From NCBI GenBank assembly GCA_002081555.1, contig MZNV01002169.1, positions 1-64,000 on the forward strand: 64,000 bases of DNA, read 5' to 3'. The stretch comes from Protostelium mycophagum (Eukaryota > Evosea > Variosea > Protosteliida > Protosteliaceae). A program made the position numbers and the translations under genes. Positions 55,719 to 64,000 of this stretch are shown one piece after another. How positions within the stretch are numbered: the first letter of the stretch is position 1; every line of letters begins with the position of its first letter. The notes below the pieces were generated by a model that had not been told where the DNA came from, did not search any database, and worked only from the letters and a program-made list of their open reading frames with translations.

Positions 55719-58700
55719 TCAGAAAGTGATCAAGTTCTCGTCAACGTTGTAGTCGGCGGTAAACAGTTTGATCACGGGGTATTTCTGCTCCAAAATCTGT
55801 CGTATTCAGAAATGTATTTTTAAGAAGGAGCACAGACCTGTGTGCTTGTCAATTCGGGTGCTGAGAGTTTGTGCCCTGATGCAAATTGCACAGCATCAGC
55901 AACAGAAGCGAATACGACTCTGTGCTCCTCCTCTTGCTTTACGATTCCTGTGATCTAAACATCCGTTAATATATAAAAATAAAATAAATAAAAAATCACC
56001 CTGAGTTGTTCTACAACTGCTGCCTTGACTTGTGCGAATATCAAAGCGATGTTCTTTTGTTTGTAGGATTGTCTCATCTCCAATAGGTATAATATACAAG
56101 TTCCATCAATATCCTCTATCGGCGCAAAGTCAAAAATGATCGTGTGGAGCCGGCTAGAATGAGTAGAGGTGGTCCTGTCATTGTGAGGAACTGGTTCGGG
56201 TTTTTGTTATTGTGCCGCCAAAATGGTTATTGTGGCTTTGTGCAATACCAGCACAGGCGTAGCAACGCTCTGTTAGAAAATAACACAACGTTTGGATTTT
56301 TTCTGTTAAGAACGTAACTGGTCAATTTCGCACTGCGGCTCTGCCGCAGTAGTGTTATGCGGACTGTGGCTCTGATGCACACTATACAATATAGACATTA
56401 TGCTACATATCTGAAGGGGCTTTGTCTCTTCCATATAACCACCAAACATCGTTCCACAAACACGGATTTGTACTTTGTACTGCGGCAGAGCCGCAGTGCG
56501 AAATGCCGCACTGTCTGTCCTTGCAAATTTGAAGAAAAGAAATATCTCACTCGTTTGTTATATCTTCCAGGGGGATATTGACATGATCAGAATTTCCATT
56601 ACTGGTCATCATGACATCATTATCTATAAGACTCTGGGAAGGTGGTGGCGATGTCGCAGGTGATATCACAACCGGGATGCTCTCCTCCTTCAAAGACATC
56701 AGAATACGATCACGAATATCCCATAATACCAATTTGCGGGCGGGATAATTCGCCTCAATTGTCTCAACACCAGTTCTGAACCACGAGAAGTTGTAGAATG
56801 ACAGCCTGGGGGCAGATACTCCAATTACCACGATACCGCTGGTTACGGTTGCCTTGGGAAACCTTAAGACGTTCTTGAATACGTAAGATTCGGGCAGTCT
56901 GCCCTCCTCGAAGACGTCGGGTCTGCCAGAGTGGTAAATCACTGTCCATGTCAGCAAATCTATTTTTAGAACAAAGATTCATCAGCTCCTCAAGAATCTA
57001 AATATAGCACATAAACAGAAATAAATAATTCTCGAAGTGTCAATCTACAATATGACATCACATGTGTCACAGTGTTCAAAAAATACGATATCATACCTTG
57101 ACATAAAGAGACAAGACCAGCGGTAGCGACACCTAATATAGGCCCGAAGAATGCCGTGGCAATCCAAGTCAGGATAAAACTGGCACAGTCTGCCTTAGCA
57201 CCAACCTTCCACAGATATCTGGGCTCAGAAAAATCCACAATGGACAACGCCGCGCTCATCACTACCCCGATTTAATTTTTCTCAATATCATGTTTCATTT
57301 CAAATTGAAAAAATAATAATAACAAAAAGAATAAAAATAATAAATTTTTTATTTCAAATTGAAAAAATAACAATAAAAATAATAACAAAACAATCAACAA
57401 TAAAAAATAAAATACCTATGGCACCCAATATACACAGTGGAGTGTAAAATATCAGAGAAGTACCAAACAAAAGCATAGCACCGACGATAATAGAGGCCAT
57501 GAGTGTGGCCAGGGGTGTCTTTGACCCGGTGTGGGCGTTCACGACAGTACGGGGGAGGGAACCGGCTACGGGGTAGGCTTGGAACCAGCAGCAAATAATA
57601 TTGCAGAGTCCTAAGGCAAAGAGCTCTTGGTTGACAGAGAGGTTGTATTGGTTCTCGGCTGAAAAAGATATCATTATTTATGGCATGATATCTCGGTCGC
57701 TTTCGTGATGACGTCATGATATCTTTCGTGACATCTCTTTTTTGTAGAGATATCTTATTATTTTTTTACGGCTTGTTCATGACATCTCGTTTTTCGGTAT
57801 GATATCTTGTTATTTGATATCTCAGGACTGACCTGCGAATTTCTTTGCGACAGAGATAGACTCTGCATAACCAACAAAGGTCAGAACCACAATGGAGCCG
57901 ATAGAGTCAGTGAGGAGATTTCTGTCCAGAATTCCTGAGACCGCTTTTGGCTTTGGGAGACCTGGTGGTACTTGTCCGACAATCTCTATGTGTTTCTGCA
58001 CGATCATTTATTTTTATTTTTTTATTTTTAAAAAATTTTTATATACTTACATTCTTATAGACGTCCAATTGGTAGCTCAAGAAGATACCGGCGCACAAGA
58101 TTAATATAATTGTTGGGAAGGTCTTCTTCACTTTTTTCATCACCAAGATGATGACTAATGCAGGTATGCCGATCAAGGCTGTCCACCAGTTGATCTCTGG
58201 AAAGTATTCTATCAATGCATGAATCAGATTGTCCACAGTATAAGGAACAGGTGGGTCTGGGTGATATCCCAACACACTCTTTAATTGTGAGCAGGCGATT
58301 AAGATACTGGCTCCTTGTGTGAATCCAGAGAGAGCTGGTCTCGAGAGGATGTTCTCTAAGAGTGTGCCGATTTTGAATAATCTGTGTTGTATTTAATCAC
58401 TAGGAAGATGATCTGTCGAATCAGACACAGAAAATGAGATGAGAGGTGATGGACAATATTTGGAAAGAGATGAGAAGATTATTACCCCAACAAAAACATG
58501 AGAATACCATAGACAAATCCAAAGAAGATGACGATGGGGATGTACTCTTCAGACTGTGGAACGGCAAGGTCGCCCACAGCAGTGGGAAGGATGAGAGACA
58601 CCATAGCTGTAGGGCCAATGGCTAACTCTTGAGATGATCCAAAGAAGAAATAGACGATGAGCGGAGTGAAAGCAGTATAAAGTCCTATAGAGGTCACGAT

Positions 58701-59823
58701 CTGATGATACACAACAAATCGATCGATCTGATCATGAAAATATACCAAAAATTGGAGGCATTCCAGCGAGTAAAGCATAAGCCATTCCTTGTGGAATGAT
58801 CATGAGACCCACGGCTAAGGCCGCAATGAGATCGCCAACAAACTTGTGGCGAGTATATTTTGGTATCCAACTGATGAGAGGAATTCTCTCTTTGATACCT
58901 CCTAGGACATCCCTACCTGTGCATCCCCAACCTCTCTTTAGAACTCTATACATTATATCAGCGAGGAGTCTGAAAGACTCGTGTGACTTACGGGGCTTCT
59001 TCTTCAGTCTGTACGACGGAAGAGGGACTGTCTCTGTCCTCATTTTGTCGGTGATTTCGGGCAGGAAGATCTGCGGCACTGCTGATGTTTCTCATCGTTT
59101 GAATCATCTCTGTTAATCTGATGTTGTCTTCAGCACTATAGTGATCATAGATCTCTGAAAAGGTGTTAATTGATGCCTGTTTTCGAAAAATGAAGAATAG
59201 AACCTTGGTAACATGCTTGTTGCAATTCCTTTAGACCATTTTTCGCGGCAATGTCTGAAACTAGAAAATAATCAATACAAGGAAAGAGGTGGGAAAATGA
59301 TAATACCCTGTCCATTAGTGCCTGACACTTTTGCTGCGATGCGATCAGCATGCTCAGAGAATTTCTTCTCGAAGTCTAAAAGCTTCAAGGCAGAGATGCC
59401 AGAATCACAGTATGACAGCAGATCTTTGAAAGAAAGCACAACTGAATTTGTCAGAGGTAATCCCATCCTCTCAATCTTACCCTCTGTGCATTGCGCTGCA
59501 AATTGTGGATCTCCTGCCATGTATCTAAACAAAGGGTCAGATGAAGAAGTGCTGATGCATCGTTTAGAAGTCACCTCTACGAGGCCACCCTCCTGGAAAT
59601 TAATGGGCGGGATGTGAGTCCTTCGTGCTTTCCGTGTCCGGACGTTGTCATCTCGGGGAAGCTCTTACCGCAATGTGCGCGGTCTTTATCGTACTGCCAA
59701 ATTCGTAATATCTCTGTGTTTTCCCTCAATTTTTGGCACTCGAGAAGCTGCGGCAGTGGTGGCATACACAATGATGAACCGTATTATGATCCACTTTGGG
59801 TCTGGTGAAAGTGTATCAGCCAT
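55719..59823 (-). CDS. SulP/SLC26 anion transporter with STAS domain and N-terminal extension
   Basis: Membrane carrier for sulphate or similar anions. Right to left: an unrecognised N-terminal part from ATG 59821-59823 (MADTLSPDPKWIIIRFIIVY; FRYMAGDPQFAAQCTEGKIE; LQQACYQEIYDHYSAEDN), then the SulP core: IPLISWIPKYTRHKFVGDLI, AVGLMIIPQGMAYALLAGMP, GSSQELAIGPTAMVSLILP, RPALSGFTQGASILIACSQL, LNIICC-type segment LGLCNIICCWFQAYPVAGSL with PRTVVNAHTGSKTPLA, and VLRFPKATVTSGIVVIGVSA. The cytoplasmic STAS domain closes the protein (HTIIFDFAPIEDIDGTCILY; VKAAVVEQLRITGIVKQEEE) to TGA 55719-55721. All splice phases agree, but the donor after EEEAP also contains an in-frame TAA, so the N-terminal part may be a separate gene, with SulP starting near 58950. 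An intron between the SulP core and STAS holds the best hairpin element. Confidence 0.85.
56326..56503. mobile_element. MITE-like element with perfect 26-bp terminal inverted repeats
   Basis: The left end (56326-56351) starts TTTCGCACTGCGGCTCTGCC and the right end (56478-56503) is its exact inverse, ending GCAGTGCGAAA. Each end itself contains a near-palindrome, CTGCGGCTCTGCCGCAG, so each arm can also fold alone. The 126 bp between has no coding capacity. It lies in the long SulP intron before the STAS exons. No clear target-site duplication was found by eye. Confidence 0.75.
57296..57371. repeat. Direct repeat in a SulP intron
   Basis: The 20-mer ATTTCAAATTGAAAAAATAA occurs twice, about 56 bp apart, within an A-rich intron; it contains the palindrome TTTCAAATTGAAA. 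Confidence 0.75.
57664..57832. repeat. GATATC/GACATC repeat tract in a SulP intron
   Basis: About eight copies of ATGATATCT, GAGATATCTT or TGACATCTC in 165 bp, with one TGACGTCA palindrome at 57709-57716, filling the intron on the N-terminal side of the exon AENQYNLSVNQEL. Confidence 0.65.
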
Positions 59824-60038
59824 TTTGCATTGCGAGAGAGATCACCTTCCAATCATTCCCAAAGATGGTGATAAAAACTAATTTTCTGAGCTCTACGAAA
59901 AGAAAAAGTTAAACAGAGATGCTGGAAGACTCTCAGACACGGACTTGATGGTGCGATGGCTTTCTTCCGCAAAATGAATTTTCGTTGGCCAACGAAAAGA
60001 AGCCATAAAATCAAGCCGAATCGCGGAGTAACATCGAA

Positions 60039-61294
60039 ATGCAAAACATCATGAGCGTTTTTCCGCGCTCTCGCGCAGCTGCACCAGATCGGTTCGTAAG
60101 AAGAGTGGTGACAGGCCACCTTGTCTCAAATGAGGTTTTGATATTGCCACATGAGGAAGCCAAAATAAACCTTCTTTATTTCCCAGTGAGTAATGATCTC
60201 CTTCTTTAAAAATGATCCGGATGAGTCTTTATTATCTGAAGGGTGATGTTCAAGACACCGAAGAGAGGATGGCACGGTTTGGGGACATACAATTTCTCAG
60301 ATATAGTTTGGAAAAGACTGCTGAAGTCAGTGTCAAAACGATTGTCCAATGCTGATCACATTCAGATTTTAGCCAAAAAATTTGCAGCGACAAAACCAAA
60401 CATCATCATCGTCAGGTATTGTAACCGTTTTATTGAGGATATTCTTTAAACAAACCAGACCAGCACACAAGATAGATAGCTTTAGCGTGTTCAAAAATCT
60501 GTTAAGACCTGGAATGTCCATTGTACATTTGGAAAAGTTGTTGCAAAACATTGGAAGCCCAATCGAGCCAGAATTTCCGGTCATTTGTGTTGCATTCAGC
60601 AAAGGTCATCCGTTCAACTCGCATCATCAGATATAAAGGTTTATAGAGGTGACAACTACAGGTGTGCTTGTTTTGAATGAGTTTCTGGCAGAGATCGCCA
60701 CTTCAAATAATGACGTGAAGTCTAAATACATCATGGACTGGGAGGATGAAGAGTCCGTTGTAGATCTACCTTCTTGGGAAACTTCTGGAAATATTCGTAA
60801 GAACCAGACAGCCCAGGGGAGGGCAGTGATGTGGTCATCTCATAACATCATCCAAAACTTTACAAGAAGAGTTCGTGTCTATAGAGCTTGGTGAATCCTC
60901 TGACCATTGTAGATCAGTGATATACATTGGGTGGACGGGCATAGATTTCCTACGAATCCTGACGTCATCAGAATCAGTATGCAAAAATTCCAAGAAAATT
61001 CGACGAAAGTTTGGGTGCACGGAAGTCCAAGGCAGTTAAGTCCAGAAAGAAAATGGATCAATCAAGAGCATCAGGTCCGAAATATTTCCATCGTCTACAA
61101 TTCCAAATAATTATATATTTTATTTTATTATTTTTGCCAGAGGAATTGAATCAATATTGTAGACATTTGTGGAGGGGTGTGAGGGGGTGTTATCAGACAG
61201 ATTATTTGTACAGAACTATTTCGAGGGAGATGAAGGAACATTCCAGAGACATTTCGAGATGTTGGATCAGTTTGTTGTAGATGCACCACAATAA
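60039..61294 (+). CDS. C2orf69/UPF0565-like putative mitochondrial hydrolase
   Basis: Homologue of human C2orf69, a mitochondrial protein with a predicted serine-hydrolase fold. Start MQNIMSVFPRSRAAAPDRFV is Arg-rich and acid-poor, as expected of a presequence. Then NLLYFPGDVQDTEERMARFG matches the human LYFPGDVQNYHEIM block; FPVICVAFSKG followed by LVLNEFLAEIA matches GFSKGCVVLNQLLFEL, the nucleophile elbow (G/A-F-S-K-G); IHWVDGHRFPTNPDVI matches the YWLDGGH block that should supply Asp; and WVHGSPRQLSPERKWINQEH matches the HVTPYQVRDPMRSWIGKEH block. The last exon ends EMLDQFVVDAPQ, TAA 61292-61294. Some central exon joints around 60.4-60.9 kb are tentative. It is divergent from the SulP locus, with about 215 bp between starts. 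Confidence 0.75.
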
Positions 61295-61908
61295 ATACAT
61301 AATTTATTCGAATATTAAATCCTGGGATAATAATACAATGCAATGTGTCTTTGGAGCAACACCTCCTTCTGCCAAACATTCATTAGAATCAGATACTGCA
61401 TCAAAGAGAATTGCGGCAACCCCTAAGATCAAAAAGCTCGGACACCACATTGCTGCAAATCACAAACAACATGCAGAACTCAACAGTGGCACCACTGCTA
61501 GTGAGGAAATTAATATCAAAGATATTTTATTGTGTTTCTCAATAAATAAAGATGCTCGTGTGTGTTGTGAATTATTTATTTGAGAAAAAACAGAATAAAA
61601 TGCGTATAAAAACCAGACCGAATTTATTGAAGAAAGAATTCTGGTGTAGATAAACAACGACGTCATGCGTCATCATCGACTACGTCGATTGCTCGATCAG
61701 CTCGGTTCTATGCGTCAAAGACGGCAGAAGACTCGAAAGACAAATAGTTGTATGGCAGAATCCACGGTTAGGCTTCAGTCGTACCGTGAGAATCACGTGT
61801 GTAACTAGAATGTTCAATGGAAAGCTCATAACATGCCAAAACTGGCAGGTTTTATTACGATGAGAGTCGTCCGACAAACTTGGACAAATACAATACAACT
61901 ACCAGAAG
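61295..61908. other. Intergenic, no secure gene
   Basis: An 80-residue open frame at 61338-61583 (MQCVFGATPPSAKHSLESDT; IKKLGHHIAANHKQHAELNS) has protein-like composition and could be a small gene or a downstream exon, but nothing supports it further. The rest is probably the promoter of the glucanase gene. Confidence 0.35.
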
Positions 61909-64000
61909 ATGATCAAGGCACACCTCCTCATCTCGCTGGTTCTACTTGTGTCGGCTGCCCTTGCCGTCAGGCATATAGACTACAAATCGAGACCGTTCAG
62001 GGGATCAAAGAGCTCCTTTGCTGATGCTTCCTCTTTTTGGTACGAGAAAGTCCAGCACAATGGAAGATCTCCTTTCATTGACGATCCAAACTCTTACAAG
62101 GTCTTTCGTAATGTTCTCGATTATGGAGCAGATCCCAGCGGCAACAGCGACTCTTCTGCGGCCATTCAAAAGGCCATCTCAGGTGAACTCTGATTTGCCA
62201 CGACACCATTTTTTGACACACAACAGATGGTTCGTCCTCCGCCCAAAGAGGTAGCGGAGCTTTCGGCACGACATTACAGCCAGCAGTCGTATACTTCCCT
62301 GCTGGAACCTACCGTATGGACTCGCCCATACAGATCTATGTTGGCACGGTATTGATGGGAAATCCGATGTCTTTGCCCATTCTGAAAGCCGGCTCCAACT
62401 TCAATGGAGGTGTCATGATCTATGGAAAGGATCCCAAGTTTGATGCCACCACCAACTTTTATCTCGGCATCAGAAACTTCATGATAGACTCCACCTCTGT
62501 GAATAAGGACCAGACCTTCTTACTCCTTGATTGGTCTGTCTCTCAAGCGACTCAATTGACTAATGTCGTCTTCAACATGCCTCTGTATTCCTCCGGTCAT
62601 ACTGGTCTCGCAACACCAGAGGGTGGCAGTGGAACCATGATGGGCGATCTGACCTTCATTGGAGGTAATGATCCTCTGGTACATTCCATCTCATTGGACA
62701 TAGGAGCCGTTGGGCTTAACCTGGACAACCAACAATACGAATTAAAGAGTCTGCACTTTGACGGGTGCACCACAGGAATCTACGTCGCTCACTGCTTCGA
62801 CTGTGTCTTCATCGATGTGACCTTCGGTAACTTGAGTGTCGGTATAGACATGGAGTCCAGCAGTAACACCGTAGGCAGTGTCCTGCTGCTCGATTCAACC
62901 GCCTCCAACATCGGTACGAAATCTCATTGAAATTTCATGTACATTGAGATTCTGACATTTTCAGGCACCGTCATCAGAACCAAGAGTGAAAATTCAGGTA
63001 AAATTCGTGAAACTTGGTGGAAATTTGGTTGAAATTTCGTCAGGTGATCACACACTCCTCCTCGAGAATTTCAAAAGAGGTCCCAACTGTCAGAACGTAA
63101 TGAAATTTCGTTGGAATTTCAGGTTGATCTGTCCAGGTTGTACAAGCCGGTGGACAGACGATATTGAGTGATGACGTGGCCGGTGTGTGGTTGTACGGAA
63201 ACGCGTACACCCAGGGTGGTCCATCTACAGGTAACTTTCAAAATTGAATTTCGGCGAAAATTCACAGAAAAAAACTGTGATCAAGAGGATTTGGACATAA
63301 ACATAGTTGTAGATTGAAGAATTTACGTTGTACAGGTTCACACCAGACAGGGACAACATACCAGAACTCCAGAAGCCAAGGATTATTGAGCAATGACGGG
63401 AAGTACCTGACCCTCCCTCCCCCCACCTTCTCCGACTACAACGCGTCACAGGTCATTTCTCCGAATATTCCATCTATTTTCGCTGAATTTTCCAGGTTGT
63501 GAATGTGAAGAGCGTGCAAGGATATCCTGTGTCTGGTGATGGAGTGCATGATGACACTGACTCTCTCAATAATATCATCAAAGCAAACACTGGAAAGGTG
63601 AAGAAATTTCCGTGAAATCTCACATGAATTTTCTCGGATATTTCACATATATTCGGGCCGAAATTTAATATGATATTTCTCAGAACTTTCGATTTTGTGC
63701 GCAATAACATATGTGATGACGTCATCACCAGTCATTAAGTTCTATTTTTAGGTTCTCTATTTCCCCCACGGTACATACAAGATATCGGACACATTGTTTT
63801 TTCCCGCCAATTCTAGAGTGCACGGAGAAGCATGGAGTACCATATCTGGTTTTGGAAACAATTTCAAGGACGAAAACAACCCCAAGGCCATGATCAAAGT
63901 GAAATTGCAGTGAAATTTCCCAAGAAACTGACAAAGTTAGGTGGGAAATGCTGGTGATGTCGGAGTGGCTCAATTTACTGATCTGTTATTCACTGTTGGT
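61909..64000 (+). CDS. GH55-like exo-beta-1,3-glucanase, secreted (cut by window end)
   Basis: From ATG 61909 a signal peptide is clear (MIKAHLLISLVLLVSAALAV). The mature protein begins with FWYEKVQHNGRSPFIDDPNS and YKVFRNVLDYGADPSGNSDS, the start of the first pectate-lyase-3-type beta-helix domain of GH55 enzymes; further markers are VVYFPAGTYRMDSPIQIYVG, FYLGIRNFMIDSTSVN, YELKSLHFDGCTTGIYV and FDCVFIDVTFGNLSVGID. The second half starts VVNVKSVQGYPVSGDGVHDD with TDSLNNIIKANTGK, then VLYFPHGTYKISDTLFFPAN. This doubled layout is typical of fungal GH55 laminarinases. It is probably secreted for digestion of fungal or algal glucan. Introns become frequent after 62.9 kb and share GAAATTTC motifs. 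The 3' end lies beyond the window. Confidence 0.9.

Noticed and set aside
57664-57832. GATATC repeats as a satellite or origin
   Set aside because: Units are irregular and confined to one intron of the SulP gene; low-complexity intron drift explains them.
61338-61583. A separate small gene downstream of the C2orf69-like gene
   Set aside because: The frame is short, lacks a domain and is not flanked by good splice sites; kept only as a remark.
1-64000. tRNA genes, rRNA, CRISPR arrays and virus-like elements
   Set aside because: No cloverleaf with A and B boxes, no rRNA signature, no regular spacer array, and no polymerase, integrase, capsid or long terminal repeats were seen by eye; a tRNAscan or Rfam search could still find small RNAs.

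Overview
The window is nuclear DNA of a compact protist genome. Nearly every gene is interrupted by short GT-AG introns, typically 33-60 nt. Genes lie close together on both strands, several pairs end tail to tail with only 10-90 bp between stop codons, and TAA, TAG and TGA all act as stops. The gene content (TOR kinase, GID8, YME1L and OMA1 proteases, SulP carrier, C2orf69 homologue, a GH55-like glucanase, F-box/SPRY and ankyrin proteins) fits a free-living amoeboid eukaryote, perhaps a protosteloid amoebozoan. The taxon is an inference. No rRNA, tRNA, CRISPR array or virus-like element was recognised.

Layout. 0-10 kb: a MORN-repeat protein (+) facing an organelle-type asparaginyl-tRNA synthetase (-), a type II membrane GT8 glycosyltransferase (+), then an Ala-rich LEA-like protein (-) divergent from a small four-helix membrane protein (+). 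9.6-18.1 kb: the TOR kinase (-), from HEAT repeats to FATC. 18.2-19.5 kb: an F-box/SPRY protein (-). 20-25.8 kb: a coiled-coil protein, Cpn10 (-), an unrecognised multi-exon gene and a second coiled-coil protein (-). 25.9-29.1 kb: a decayed gene and a degenerate ankyrin locus. 29.3-32 kb: a signal-peptide-peptidase-like protein with altered catalytic motifs, then GID8. 32.8-34.9 kb: a multi-pass receptor-like protein with an EGF-like ectodomain (-). 35-38.9 kb: a duplicated gene fragment and a probable PH-domain protein. 39.1-48.1 kb: YME1L-type protease, macro-domain protein, and an ankyrin protein. 48.2-53.3 kb: a Plus3-domain protein (-), OMA1 (+) and a two-BRCT protein (-). 53.7-64 kb: a C2HC zinc-finger protein (+), SulP transporter (-), C2orf69-like hydrolase (+) and the 5' part of a GH55-like glucanase (+).

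Themes. Several products should act in mitochondria (AsnRS with a presequence, Cpn10, YME1L, OMA1, C2orf69-like). YME1L and OMA1, the two inner-membrane proteases that jointly control dynamin processing in animals and fungi, lie only about 8 kb apart. TOR and GID8 are nutrient-response components. The most distinctive non-genic signal is a family of GC-rich hairpin repeats built on GCGGC-NNN-GCCGC, concentrated at 41-57 kb inside introns of YME1L, ankyrin, OMA1 and SulP genes; the best copy has perfect 26-bp terminal inverted repeats. Other notable points are a 172-bp inverted duplicate of part of the Plus3 gene, a decayed copy of the last macro-domain exon next to ankyrin debris, and an excess of the palindrome TGACGTCA.
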